A stretch of 64,000 nucleotides of DNA from Clavibacter michiganensis subsp. insidiosus. Lineage in GTDB: Bacteria; Actinomycetota; Actinomycetes; Actinomycetales; Microbacteriaceae. The stretch spans positions 11,339 to 75,338 of the forward strand of contig NZ_MZMO01000002.1 of the NCBI RefSeq assembly GCF_002240565.1, read 5' to 3'. The position numbers and the translations under genes are program-made. The notes under the pieces are model-generated. The model was not told where the DNA came from. It did not search any database and saw nothing but the letters and a program-made list of their open reading frames with translations. The number at the start of each line of letters is the position of its first letter. The first letter of the stretch is position 1. Positions 51,903 to 60,337 of this stretch are shown piece after piece.

Positions 51903-52218
51903 CTGCGCTCGAATTCCGAGACAACCGCTCTCTGGCCAGGCCGCGTACGAAATAATAAATATTATCAGCTAGCCTCTGACGCTTCGAGAGGGTCGGCTAG
52001 ATGTGTCGGTGCTAATCGGACTCAAGCGGCCGCATCCCATGCTTCATCCTGCATGTGCAAAGGTCCCGTCAGTATGACGGGGCCTTATTTGGCTTGTGTA
52101 TTCGGGGAGGGGGCAAATCCACTGCGGGAAGTCACACTATGGCCAGTCCCATGGACGCGAAGGGGGCTCGCCAGTCATTGTCCGGCGAGCCCCCTCCCTG
52201 TTCAGTGCTGCGACCGGA
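51903..52218. other. Intergenic with two hairpins
   Basis: AAGGTCCCGTCA/TGACGGGGCCTT followed by TTATTT (52059-52089) is a plus-strand terminator. GGGGGCTCGCC/GGCGAGCCCCC (52162-52194) ends the minus-strand secreted-protein gene. A near-palindrome AATAATAAATATTAT lies at 51950. No gene is seen. Confidence 0.5.
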
Positions 52219-52815
52219 TCACCAGTGCCAGAATTGGACGGACGTCCGCGCTTGCGGGTGGACCGCGTCCCAGAAGGAGAAGATCCGGTAGATGCCGTTG
52301 ACGCTCGACATCATCTCGTCGCAGGGGCTCACCTGCTTCTTCGGGTCCGTCTCGTAGTTCGTCAGGCGAGCGAAGTCCTCGCAGGTGATCATGCGATACG
52401 AGTGCACAGCGGTGGATCCGGCGAAAGCGGATCCGTAGTACTTCCTCATGTAATCGAGCTTCGCGTCGCAGGTGCTCCCGCCGTCCTTCCGGACCACCAC
52501 GGCGAGGCCCGAGCCGATCCACTCGGGATCTTCCTTCTGCGACCGGCTGTTGGAGTTGTACCAGCCGCAGACGCGCAGACCCGAGTACGAGTTCTGGTAG
52601 GGCCCCAGGTTGATGGCGGACGCCTCCAGGGGCGGTGCCGGTGCGGCGCTGACCGTCGTAACGGATGCTGTGGTCGTGTCGGCTGCGTTCGCCGCGGGCG
52701 CTACCGTCAAGGGTGCGACGGCGATCAGGCAGAGCGCGCCGAGTACGGCGAGTGCATGCCGAGCGCGTCGGACGGGGACGGTCGACATCGCGGACAGGGG
52801 CAGTGGTGCGGTCAT
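52219..52815 (-). CDS. Secreted protein with four cysteines, 198 residues
   Basis: A signal peptide (RRARHALAVLGALCLIAVAP, cut after ANA near residue 44) leads a mature domain of about 150 residues with four Cys (VCGWYNS, STCDAKL, ITCEDF, SPCDEM) and many Tyr/Trp. It is probably a small extracellular protein or effector. ATG 52815 follows GAGGAAGG. No enzymatic motif recognised. Confidence 0.7.
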   Translation of the reverse strand: MTAPLPLSAMSTVPVRRARHALAVLGALCLIAVAPLTVAPAANAADTTTASVTTVSAAPAPPLEASAINLGPYQNSYSGLRVCGWYNSNSRSQKEDPEWIGSGLAVVVRKDGGSTCDAKLDYMRKYYGSAFAGSTAVHSYRMITCEDFARLTNYETDPKKQVSPCDEMMSSVNGIYRIFSFWDAVHPQARTSVQFWHW

Positions 52816-53153
52816 GGTGACCTTCCTCTAGGAAGACGGTGGCGGGCAGCGTGACGGGAACGGTAGCCCAGAGGGAGAACGGCGAGGGAACCATTCCCCA
52901 GCCCTCCGTGTCCCGCTAACGCCGGGGTCGCGCGACGCGGATCCGCAGCGGCCGGTCCAACAGTTTCGACACGGTCGAGTACGAGAAGCGGTACGTCATC
53001 GAGCGGGGCTTCTGCCGCCTCGGGCAGTGGCGAGGGCTCGTGACCCGGTGAGACGAACTCGAGGATGGGCAGTGGACTTGAGCACTTTTGCCGGCCGGCA
53101 GCCCACGAGACCCCTCGCCAGGGAGCGGCCGCCAGAGCCCGCACAGCCCGCAT

Positions 53154-53449
53154 ATGACATAATAAAGGTTATCGGCGACTCAAATCGCCCTCGGAGAGGG
53201 AAGGTCGACAGGCGGCTGGACGCCGCTCATCGCGGGCAGCTCGCGACCGCCTTCAACAACCTCCAGGCCTTCGGTGGGCCGGCGAACTAGGCGAAGTCGG
53301 ACCAGGGGTCGGGGACCTGGCTGCCACCGGCTGTCGCCTATGACTGCATGTACATCACCCGATTCGCGTACCTTCTGGGCATGCACGAGCTCATGATCGA
53401 CGATGTCGACCGCACCACGATCGACCACACGCTCGGCTCGTGCTCTTGA
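53154..53449 (+). pseudogene. Decayed HNH nuclease 3' part, copy 2
   Basis: The sequence corresponds to copy 1 at 47372: it starts with the same AT-rich motif and continues QLATAFNNLQAFGGPAN, an in-frame TAG at about 53288, then YDCMYITRFAYLL and DHTLGSCS to a TGA. The stop shows that it is not functional. Confidence 0.8.
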
Positions 53450-53468
53450 CGCACCGGAGGGTCCGGTG

Positions 53469-53987
53469 ATGGCGACGGTCTCGACCGTGCCCCCGGCGAT
53501 CGAGGGGCTGCCGCGCGCGGGCGTCGTGGACGCTTTGCGGATCGCGTGGTGGATGCGCCGTGGCTTCTGGCACGGGTTCCAGCACTCCCGGGGCGTTGCG
53601 CGCGTCGTGGCGCTCTACCTCGCTGTCGCGTGGTGGGTGCTCAGCCCGCTCGTCGTCGTGCTCCAGGTCGTTCTCGTCACCTGCCCGTGGACGCGGTACT
53701 ACCTCAGCCCCGAGCGCGACGTCGTGCTCGCGCTGTTCGGGACCCGCACCGGGTGGCACATCGGCGACCACATCGCGGCGGCACCAGGAACGGGCCGCGG
53801 CCGCGCGCTGCGCGCCCGCCTCCTGCCCGAGCTGCTGCCCGTCGCGGACGCCCGGCGCGTGACGATCCACGCGACGGCCGCGTCACCCGAGCTGGCCGCG
53901 CTCTACATGGCTGAGCTCCCGGGCCTGGTCGACGTCGGCGGAGGCATGTTCCGCGGCCGTCGTCTCCGCCGGCCCCCGGCTGCCTGA
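53469..53987 (+). CDS. Membrane-associated protein, duplicated family copy 2, 172 residues
   Basis: It is almost identical to the 47683 protein (differences include RGVARV for RGAARV and RARLLPE for RVLLLPE). ATG 53469 follows CGGAGGGTCC. The convergent overlap with the next gene is kept. Duplicate modules this similar point to recent copying or gene conversion. Confidence 0.6.
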   Translation: MATVSTVPPAIEGLPRAGVVDALRIAWWMRRGFWHGFQHSRGVARVVALYLAVAWWVLSPLVVVLQVVLVTCPWTRYYLSPERDVVLALFGTRTGWHIGDHIAAAPGTGRGRALRARLLPELLPVADARRVTIHATAASPELAALYMAELPGLVDVGGGMFRGRRLRRPPAA

Positions 53988-54290
53988 GCGCGCTCGCGCC
54001 GCGAACGCGATCAGCTCGGCGCTGTGCTGCACCATCCACGCCACGGCCGTGTTCAACGAGTGCTCGCGGCGGATCCAGATCCGCTGGCCCTGGTCGTTGC
54101 GGGCGTCGGCGTAGACCTCGAACGTGAACGGGTCCCCGAGCTGCGCGCGGACGCGCATCACGTACCCGAGCGTGGGCCGGTCCTCGACCTGGATCCGCCA
54201 GTAGCCGGCCTCGAGATGCGCCCACGGGTGCGCGCCGACGTCGCGCACGAGGCTGTCGATGCCGTCGAGCTTGCTCTTCACCTTGCTCAC
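53883..54290 (-). CDS. Conserved hypothetical, paralog family copy c
   Basis: The 135-residue core starts at GTG 54290 and carries the family signature (GAHPWAHLEAGYWRIQVED). The frame stays open to ATG 54515, which would add 75 residues with Asp/Glu/Gln repeats and follows GGGAGG at a long spacing. A second frame ending on the GTG (54287-54499) encodes Lys/Thr/Ser repeats. Which upstream frame is used cannot be told. Confidence 0.55.
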   Translation of the reverse strand: MSKVKSKLDGIDSLVRDVGAHPWAHLEAGYWRIQVEDRPTLGYVMRVRAQLGDPFTFEVYADARNDQGQRIWIRREHSLNTAVAWMVQHSAELIAFAARARSGSRGPAETTAAEHASADVDQARELSHVERGQLG

Positions 54291-54429
54291 CGGGTGCTCT
54301 CCTCCGTCGATTTGATCGGGTGGGAGCGTCCGGCCGCGCTCCTCAACGAGCGCACGAGAGGCCACCGACCGTCGGCCGGAAGAGGGGAGGCGCCCCGAGC
54401 GTCGGTCGCTGGGCGTGCGACGGTAGACG

Positions 54430-54500
54430 TCTTGGGGAGGGTCTTGCTCTTCGTCTTGCTCTTCGTCTTGCTGTGCGTTTTGCTGATCGTCTTGCTCATC
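54430..54500. repeat. 12-bp microsatellite
   Basis: Units of GTCTTGCTCTTC recur four to five times with changes. On the minus strand they read Asp-Glu-Glu-Gln in one frame and Lys-Thr-Lys-Ser in another. They precede paralog copy c only. Confidence 0.75.
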
Positions 54501-54601
54501 GTTCTTGGATGTCATAGCTTTGACACGCCTCCCGTTACGACGGGTCAGGAAGAAGACCTTGGAACCCCAGCCGGACGACTGGATCTAGGGTCTTTCGCTT
54601 T

Positions 54602-55192
54602 TTAAGGGTCCAGCGAGTCCGTCGTGCGCGCCTCGATGAGCAGCGTCGACCGGAGCTCGTCGTAGTGATCCGTGTTGCCGAGGTGGGCGGCGTTGATGGA
54701 TCCCAGGACGGCGTCTGCGATCCACAGCAACGGCTCGTCTCCGCCGCGCTGGTGGCCGATGCGGAGCCGCCGGTCAAGCCCCTGGGCCTGCAACCCCACG
54801 ATGTGGGCCCGGTCCGCCTTGTCCTGGCCGTCGGACCGGCACTCCAGGGTCAAGTCGAACGTCTCCATCGTGACGAGCTCGTGATAGAGCGTCTCGAGGC
54901 TCTTGCGCCGGTACCGCTCGACCTTCTTTCGGTACGTGTCGAGGTGGGAGACGACGATGTTCATGGGCCCGAGCTCGACGATGCGAGACACGATGTCGCG
55001 ATGGCGCCGGTCGCTCTCATCCGTCCAGTGGAGCTTGATCTGGCCCGGCAGCAGCAGCGGCCGCAGCTGCTCGCGAATGCTGTCGCAGTCCGCCTCGTCG
55101 ATGAGCGCCGCGCAGACCAGGTACTCCTGCCGCTCTTCGCCCCGGCTCGCCGTTGACTCGTCGAGGAAGGCACGGAAGGCGGAGGGGGGCAC
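54602..55192 (-). CDS. DUF3800 protein, copy 2
   Basis: The 196-residue protein has FRAFLDESTASRG at the start, HWTDESDRRHRD, RRKSLETLYHELV and LLWIADAVLGSI. It is clearly distant from copy 1 at 43052, so separately acquired. GTG 55192 is the first start after GGGG. Confidence 0.8.
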   Translation of the reverse strand: MPPSAFRAFLDESTASRGEERQEYLVCAALIDEADCDSIREQLRPLLLPGQIKLHWTDESDRRHRDIVSRIVELGPMNIVVSHLDTYRKKVERYRRKSLETLYHELVTMETFDLTLECRSDGQDKADRAHIVGLQAQGLDRRLRIGHQRGGDEPLLWIADAVLGSINAAHLGNTDHYDELRSTLLIEARTTDSLDP

Positions 55193-55649
55193 TCCCCCAC
55201 GCTAGCCACCCACGCGCCGACACTTGTCCGGGCAGCGTGCGCCGCGACCACGTCGGACACGAGTTCGACGGTGGTGCATCCGTGCATCACCGCTACTTCG
55301 AACCCGTGATCTCCTAGAGGCGGATCCACGCGGTAGGGGTATGGATCTATTCGCTCAGAGGGGGCACGTTGGCCTCAGATCGACTTCTAAGCGCCAACTG
55401 TCAACTACGGGTCAACTACACCCACCCGTGATGCAATCGTGCCTCAAATCGCATTTTTCGCCCCTTCCAGTGGGTGGGTCGACTACGATGAGACAAAGAA
55501 AGACCCCGAGTGGCACGTAGCCACCTCGAGGGTGGCCGGCTACACGGGGTCCAGAGTTCTTATCTAGGGAACCTCTTGATCCTAGCCCGCTACGCGACGA
55601 CCCCGTCGGGGTACGTCTCGCAGCGGGAGTGGTCGGCCGAGACCGCACC
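55193..55649. other. Intergenic region of 457 bases
   Basis: It contains the repeated phrase GTCAACTAC and an imperfect stem CCCCGAGTGGC/GCCACCTCG near 55505-55535, perhaps a transcript leader for the YjzC-like gene. No coding frame is convincing. Confidence 0.35.
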
Positions 55650-55844
55650 ATGGCAACTAAGCCCCCGCTGCACTCCGGCAACATCGCCCCCAGCTCCGGC
55701 CAGTACGCGCTCGTCGGGCCTCGTGGAGGCGACACCGGGCAGGAGCGCACCGTCACCCGTGGCGAGCCCCTGTCTCCCACGCCGCGCCCCGGCATGGGAT
55801 ACGTCCAGGCCGATCGGACCCGCAACGGTTCGGGTCGCAAGTAG
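55650..55844 (+). CDS. YjzC-like small protein, 64 residues
   Basis: The peptide has NIAPSSGQYALVGPRGGDTG and TRGEPLSPTPRPGMGYV, the Gly/Pro pattern of YjzC-type proteins of unknown role. An earlier in-frame ATG (55629) is possible. A 30-bp hairpin follows at 55934. Confidence 0.6.
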   Translation: MATKPPLHSGNIAPSSGQYALVGPRGGDTGQERTVTRGEPLSPTPRPGMGYVQADRTRNGSGRK

Positions 55845-55933
55845 CACCAGCAGCATCGGGCGCATCGCCGCCTGATCTGCGCGTCCGGTAGAACACCGGG
55901 ACAGCGAAGCGCACTCATGCGCTCACGCACGGC

Positions 55934-55963
55934 GATGGCCCTGGGACATGTCCCAGGGCCATC
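55934..55963 (+). terminator. Perfect 30-bp palindrome
   Basis: GATGGCCCTGGGAC is followed after AT by its exact complement. It ends the YjzC-like transcript or marks the left border of repeat copy 2. The GGGACATGTCCC core resembles other GGGAC/GTCCC motifs at the repeat edges. Confidence 0.7.
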
Positions 55964-55982
55964 GTCGTTTGTGTCCTGCATC

Positions 55983-56898
55983 CCTTGTTTTGTGAGACGC
56001 CTTGTGGGTCGTGCTCTGGCACTTCAGACCAGCCCGGGGGTTCCTGGCGGTCTGGGCGTCTGTCGCGGGAGCGTGCAGCGAGGCGTTACGCGTAGCAGTC
56101 CAGGGCGGCGGCCATGTGCTTGTCGCTCATGTAAACGAAATCGGAGACCAGCATGCCCCCTGTTCCCGGCAGTGGGAGCGACGGGGCCGCGATGGGAAGT
56201 ACGAGGACAACGGCGAGCCCGCGCGCACGCGCAGCCGCCCGGGCGTTCAGTCGATCGGCCGACTGCACGGTCCAGTCGCGGATCACGGCCTCGTCTGCAG
56301 CTTCGATCCACGCGTCGCGGGCCTCTGTGTCAATCCATGCCTCCCCGGGGGTCGGGGTCGCGAGCACTGGGGGGATCGCGCGCGCCATCGGGCCGAGGTC
56401 TCCGGTCTCGAAGAACCTGGAGACAAGGGCCTCGCGAGAGGGCGACGCGATCGCCCACTCCAATGACTCGATCCAACGGACGGAGAGCTCGTGGACGAGG
56501 AGTGCCGCGTCGTCGGCGGGAAGGGCCGCACTCACAGGAGCGGGCGTGAGTGACTTCGGGATGGCAGTGACCTCGGAGCCGCACGCGTCTCTTGCGTACA
56601 GCAGCCGCATCAAGTGTCGGTCGTGCACGAGAGTCATTCCCTCTGTGCCCCTTCGCCCGGACGTTGTGGGGATGTGCTCGATGCGCATGGGTCTCCTCGG
56701 GTACTAGCACTGAGGGGAGGATCTTCCGCATTCAAACTCGGAAGCAGACGTATCTGTGCACAGCCCTACGTGAGAAGTCCTCTCACGCCTTCGTCGCGTG
56801 GTCGCAGTCCCGCAAGCCTTGGGTTGTGGGACGTCCCGCGAGCGGTCGAAGCGCTCCGCGGAACACCGCGGCCGCGAGTGTCCCGCAACCACGGCCCA
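55983..56898. repeat. 916-bp direct repeat, copy 2
   Basis: It corresponds to 50777-51692 at a constant offset of 5,206 bases. Recombination between the copies would remove the intervening 5.2 kb. Confidence 0.93.
56086..56688 (-). CDS. Hypothetical protein of the repeat, copy 2, 200 residues
   Basis: The translation is the same as that of 50880-51482; one third-position change (GTCCCC to GTCTCC on the plus strand) is silent. ATG and ribosome site are preserved, so both copies can be expressed. Confidence 0.65.
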   Translation of the reverse strand: MRIEHIPTTSGRRGTEGMTLVHDRHLMRLLYARDACGSEVTAIPKSLTPAPVSAALPADDAALLVHELSVRWIESLEWAIASPSREALVSRFFETGDLGPMARAIPPVLATPTPGEAWIDTEARDAWIEAADEAVIRDWTVQSADRLNARAAARARGLAVVLVLPIAAPSLPLPGTGGMLVSDFVYMSDKHMAAALDCYA

Positions 56899-56979
56899 CA
56901 GGCGCCTACCGCTCCGCGTCGACGAAGTCTAATTTGAGCGTCCTCCTCAAGGAGCCAGGCGCTGGCTGACCCACCAACG
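56689..56979. other. Right edge of repeat 2 and intergenic
   Basis: The GTCCCGCAA motif occurs near 56807 and 56881, with GGTTGTGGGACGTCCC at 56822-56837. Related motifs frame copy 1. No gene seen. Confidence 0.4.
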
Positions 56980-57016
56980 ACGAGAGGGCCGACCCATGCC
57001 GGGTCGGCCCTCTCGT
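56980..57016 (-). terminator. Terminator of lsr2 copy 2
   Basis: ACGAGAGGGCCGACCC pairs with GGGTCGGCCCTCTCGT. The element is the same as those after lsr2 copies 1 and 3. Confidence 0.85.
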
Positions 57017-57030
57017 GCGTCCTGGTGGCG

Positions 57031-57381
57031 CTAGCTCGTAGCGGCGCGGTACTCCTCGAGCAGGTCCGCGGAGATGCGGCCGCGCTCGGAGACCTTGTGG
57101 CCGTGCTCGCGCAGCCACTCCCGCGCGGCGCTGAGGTCCTGCTTCGGGGCCGAACCGGCAGAGCGGCGCGGTGCGCCCTTCCCGGTCGTCGCACGTCCGA
57201 CGCGGCGGCCCTTGTCGACGTACTCCTCGAGCGAGGTGCGCAGCTTCGCCGCGTTGTCGTCGGTGAGGTCGATCTCGTAGTTGACGCCGTCGAGCGCGAA
57301 CGGAACGGTCTCGCCCTGGCCCTCTTCGATCTGCGTGCCGTCGATGTCGTCAACGAGCGTGGTCACTACTTTGCGGGCCAT
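57031..57381 (-). CDS. lsr2: Lsr2 nucleoid-associated protein, copy 2
   Basis: The 116-residue protein starts MARKVVTTLVDDIDGTQ and ends with the DNA-binding part REWLREHGHKVSERGRISADLLEEY. Both domains are intact. It is much closer to copy 3 than to copy 1. The GAGGAAATTAG region upstream gives a ribosome site. Confidence 0.93.
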   Translation of the reverse strand: MARKVVTTLVDDIDGTQIEEGQGETVPFALDGVNYEIDLTDDNAAKLRTSLEEYVDKGRRVGRATTGKGAPRRSAGSAPKQDLSAAREWLREHGHKVSERGRISADLLEEYRAATS

Positions 57382-57534
57382 CTAATTTCCTCCCCAAGCG
57401 GATTCAGCGCCTGTTGACGCGAGTGATTCCACCATATCTCCGCGCGTCGTCATTCGCGATACCGACGCACGTGCGGTACTCGAATCGCGCACCCCCAGCA
57501 GTTGGTTCCTCTCTTCGAGGCCCAGGGAGTGTGG

Positions 57535-57939
57535 CTAGTTCGCTGGGAACAGAGTGGCGAGCACTCCCGCCGTACCCGACAGGACCAGCCCGATACTCGC
57601 GATCACGAGGTCTCGGCCAGCCCCCGCACCCAGCACCCGCATGACGCTCTCCGTCTCGTACCCGGGCTGGAACGACTCTCCGTAACCAGCCCGCCGAGGT
57701 AGCCCATTGGCTAGGTGGTGTGCTTGGAACTCAGCAATGATCTCTCGCTTACGACCAGGCTCGCGTGCTTTGGCGGTTTCTTCCTCCTCGTTAAGTTCTA
57801 GGGCTCGGGCAAGTTTCTCGCGAGCGTCGAGGTACCGCACTTTGGCCCCACGGGAGATGGCGATGAGACCGCCAAGGGTCAGCAGCATGCCCACGAGCTC
57901 CATCGCTGCGTACAGCAGCTGCAAGCCGGTCCATGGCAT
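57535..57939 (-). CDS. Membrane protein coupled to the resolvase, 134 residues
   Basis: ATG 57939 overlaps the resolvase stop (ATGA). One membrane segment at about 8-28, a charged middle helix (DAREKLARALELNEEEETAKAREP) and a second segment near the end (DLVIASIGLVLSGTAGVLATL, described as residues 110-130). The role beside a recombinase is unknown. Confidence 0.6.
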   Translation of the reverse strand: MPWTGLQLLYAAMELVGMLLTLGGLIAISRGAKVRYLDAREKLARALELNEEEETAKAREPGRKREIIAEFQAHHLANGLPRRAGYGESFQPGYETESVMRVLGAGAGRDLVIASIGLVLSGTAGVLATLFPAN

Positions 57940-58562
57940 CAGGGGGTCACTTCTTCCGCGCGGGGAAGCGCTAGCGCGGATGCGTCTTCGACGGGGTGTC
58001 GGTCCACTGCGCGGTAGACGGTGGCGCGGCCGATCGAGAACAGGTCGCACAGCTCACTGATCGAGTGATCGCCGGCCCGGTACAGCGCGACGAGGTGCCG
58101 TTCGGCGGCGGGGGAGAGCTTGGGCTTGCCGCCCTTGAGCTTGCCCTTCTTGGCTGCGACCTTCATGCCCTCCTTGGTGCGGGCGCTGATCATGTCGGAC
58201 TCGAACTCGGCGAACATCGCGAGGCTGTTGAACAAGAAGTTGCGGAGGGGATCTGTCGGATCGTGGATCGAGCCACCGATGCTCATGACGGCGCCCTTCG
58301 CTGTGAGCTCGGCGCCGATGTTCCGCAAGTCGACCATCGACCGGCCGAGCCGGTCGAGCTTTGTGACCACGAACGTGTCGCCCTCCCAGCACGCGGCGAG
58401 GGCTTCCCGTAGTGCCGGGCGGTCACGGTTGCGGCCCGTCAGACCGTGATCGACGTAGATGCGATCTTCGTCGACGCCGAGGGCCATGAGGCCGTCCCGC
58501 TGCGCGGTGACGTCTTGCGCGTCCGTGGAGACGCGGGCGTATCCGATGAGTTGTCCAGCCAT
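57939..58562 (-). CDS. Serine recombinase (resolvase/invertase)
   Basis: The protein has 207 residues. IGYARVST gives catalytic Ser12; DRLGRSMVDL, EFESDMISARTKEGM and the HTH (SISELCDLFSIGRATVYRAVDRH) follow. It is of Tn3/Hin length and complete. It probably resolves plasmid multimers or moved in with a transposon, but no transposase or terminal repeats are seen. Confidence 0.9.
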   Translation of the reverse strand: MAGQLIGYARVSTDAQDVTAQRDGLMALGVDEDRIYVDHGLTGRNRDRPALREALAACWEGDTFVVTKLDRLGRSMVDLRNIGAELTAKGAVMSIGGSIHDPTDPLRNFLFNSLAMFAEFESDMISARTKEGMKVAAKKGKLKGGKPKLSPAAERHLVALYRAGDHSISELCDLFSIGRATVYRAVDRHPVEDASALALPRAEEVTP

Positions 58563-58700
58563 AGGTCAAGTGTCTCAGGTGGGGCCCCCTCACCGGAACA
58601 GTCGCCGGACCACCTATCTGAGACGCATGATTCCGCGACCGACACTCGACACCGAAGTGGTCCGGGTAGGGATCCCTCGATGAGACGCAATCCTCGTGCT
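58563..58700. promoter_or_regulatory. Candidate res site
   Basis: Inverted and direct copies of GTCTCAG/CTGAGAC occur at 58572, 58617 and 58680 (as TGAGACGC), with GGACCAC (58605) and GTGGTCC (58659) in opposite orientation. They lie immediately upstream of the resolvase gene, where resolvase sites usually are. Confidence 0.5.
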
Positions 58701-58738
58701 CGGGCGCATCGCGCTCGGCGTCATCGCCCTATAGTTGT

Positions 58739-58777
58739 GTGGCACAGAAGTGGCACAGAGGGGTGTTCTGTGGCACA
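58739..58777 (+). promoter_or_regulatory. Toxin-antitoxin operator with three direct repeats
   Basis: GTGGCACA occurs at 58739-58746, 58750-58757 and 58770-58777. The last overlaps a CACAAT -10-like box nine bases before the toxin ATG. Direct repeats suit an RHH antitoxin as autorepressor. Confidence 0.65.
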
Positions 58778-58785
58778 ATAGACAC

Positions 58786-59058
58786 ATGGGCATCGACTTC
58801 ACGCGCAGCGCAGGCAAGCACCACATCCCTGAGCCCGACGCGCTGCATGCGATCAAGAACGCAGTGTGGAGCTCCACACAGGTGAAGGTGAATGAGGGCG
58901 ACCCGCGTAGCCAGCGGCGGGTCTTCGTTGGCCCGCCGCATCCGCAGACGGATCGACTCGTTGAAGTGCTCGTGGAGCTCAAGCCCGGCGGATTCGTGGT
59001 CTACCACGTGATGGAGCTCGGCTCGTACTACCGAAAGCTGATGGAGGAGGAGAAGTGA
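58786..59058 (+). CDS. Probable toxin of a type II toxin-antitoxin pair, 90 residues
   Basis: The short protein (FTRSAGKHHIPEPDALHAI, RRVFVGPPHPQTDRLVEVL, VYHVMELGSYYRKLMEEE) has the size and alpha-beta layout of BrnT/RelE-like toxins. The GTG of the antitoxin overlaps its stop. Exact activity is not determined. Confidence 0.65.
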   Translation: MGIDFTRSAGKHHIPEPDALHAIKNAVWSSTQVKVNEGDPRSQRRVFVGPPHPQTDRLVEVLVELKPGGFVVYHVMELGSYYRKLMEEEK

Positions 59059-59429
59059 CACTCTCGAAGAAGGACCAGGACCGCTACGACCGCATGGCGG
59101 CAATCGAGGAGACGTCGACGGGTGCGACGCTGCCCGGCGACAGCGCGCATGGCGCCGACGCGGCCGAGATCGGGGCGCAGCTGCTCCTCGACGCGCTCGG
59201 CAGCGAAGCAGCCGTCGCAAAGGCAATCGGCCGGCCGAAGCTGGGTGGCGCGGCGCCGGATGGCGAGCACACGCCAACCATCCGTGTTCGCGTCCCCAAG
59301 GACCGCAAGGACCGCCTGGAGCAGCTGCGTATCGCGCATCACCGCAAGTACGCATCAGATGTGATCAGGGATGCGATCGACGAGTACCTCGACCGACACA
59401 AGGACGACCTGCACCGCGTCGCGGGCTGA
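59055..59429 (+). CDS. Ribbon-helix-helix antitoxin, 124 residues
   Basis: The C-terminal 45 residues (TPTIRVRVPKDRKDRLEQL, HRKYASDVIRDAIDEYLDRH) form a standard RHH DNA-binding domain. The N-terminal part would neutralise the toxin. GTG 59055 overlaps the toxin stop. It likely binds the GTGGCACA repeats. Confidence 0.75.
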   Translation: MTLSKKDQDRYDRMAAIEETSTGATLPGDSAHGADAAEIGAQLLLDALGSEAAVAKAIGRPKLGGAAPDGEHTPTIRVRVPKDRKDRLEQLRIAHHRKYASDVIRDAIDEYLDRHKDDLHRVAG

Positions 59430-59740
59430 GAAACGCGGCCGGGCGGCCGCCCGCGCAACATCGGCCGCGTCCAATGTCGAGTCGTGATCGAGGAGGTCGA
59501 GTCGCGCATCGAGGCGCCGCGGCTTCGTTCCGCTGCGCTCCACGAACCCGCGCCCATGAACTGTGTGGGGTGCGCTCAGGAGGCGGCGGGTGCTGTGGCA
59601 TCGTGACCGCGAGCCCTCGCCTGGTCATGGCTACCGTGCTGACCCTGGCGAGCCGCGAAGGATGTGACGGGTTGCGGCCAGTGGTTCTCGTTCGGGTCCG
59701 ACGTGACGACTTCACCGCGGGCGATCTGGCATCGAAGAGA
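59430..59740. other. Intergenic region after the toxin-antitoxin genes
   Basis: A GCGGCC-GGGC-GGCCGC stem at about 59437-59453 may end the toxin-antitoxin transcript. Open frames continue into the next gene from upstream but without ribosome sites. Nothing else is recognisable. Confidence 0.4.
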
Positions 59741-60337
59741 GTGAGGGCAGCAGGCGTGCGAGCGTGGTTTGAGCAGGCGAAGGCGACGACCAACGGACGC
59801 CGTGGGCTCGTGGTGTTTCTGAGCTACCTGTTCGTGCTGCCTGTGACGCTCCTTGTGGCAGAGGTCGCGCTGCTCATCGGTGCGACAACGCTCGCGGGTG
59901 TCAGCGCTGTCATCACCTTCGGGCTAGGTCTCATCACTGTCCCCATTGCCGCGGTCGCGCAGGGCTATCACCGCGCACCAGACGCGCTGTCGCCAACCAC
60001 GGCGGTGGTCTGGCATCTCACGTCGCAGCTCTGGGACGTCGGGGACAGGGTTGTCCTCGAGCAGCGCCGGTGCCGTTTGCGGTCCTGCATGCAGCGGTCG
60101 GATCGGCCGTTCGCCCTTCCGCGTCGCGCGGTGTTTGTCTTCACGGCAGATCCTGCGGATGCGCACGTGCGAGGGAACGTGACCCGGAGCCGGGCCCGCT
60201 ACCTCTACCGACTCGACATCAGCGACACGTACGGGCAGGTCTTTCAGCGCGGCATCGCGGTCGCTATCGCGGGCAATGTCCACGCCACCGTCTCGGCCCG
60301 CCGAACCCTCACCGCGACCGACGTACCGACGCCCTAA
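59741..60337 (+). CDS. Membrane protein, about 198 residues
   Basis: Two membrane segments (GRRGLVVFLSYLFVLPVTLL and ATTLAGVSAVITFGLGLITV regions) precede a soluble domain with VWHLTSQLWDVGDRV and a beta-rich, Arg-rich end. The start is uncertain: GTG 59741 or GTG 59756 (preceded by GAGGG). No family recognised. Confidence 0.55.
   Translation: MRAAGVRAWFEQAKATTNGRRGLVVFLSYLFVLPVTLLVAEVALLIGATTLAGVSAVITFGLGLITVPIAAVAQGYHRAPDALSPTTAVVWHLTSQLWDVGDRVVLEQRRCRLRSCMQRSDRPFALPRRAVFVFTADPADAHVRGNVTRSRARYLYRLDISDTYGQVFQRGIAVAIAGNVHATVSARRTLTATDVPTP

Noticed and set aside
54287..54499. KTKS-repeat ORF as a confident gene
   Set aside because: It has no ribosome site and depends on the microsatellite, so it is only mentioned under paralog copy c.
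55498..55560. Possible tRNA in the stem-rich stretch
   Set aside because: The stems do not make a cloverleaf and there is no TTCGA loop or anticodon stem at the right distance.
57939..58562. Complete transposon around the resolvase
   Set aside because: No transposase gene and no terminal inverted repeats were found near it.
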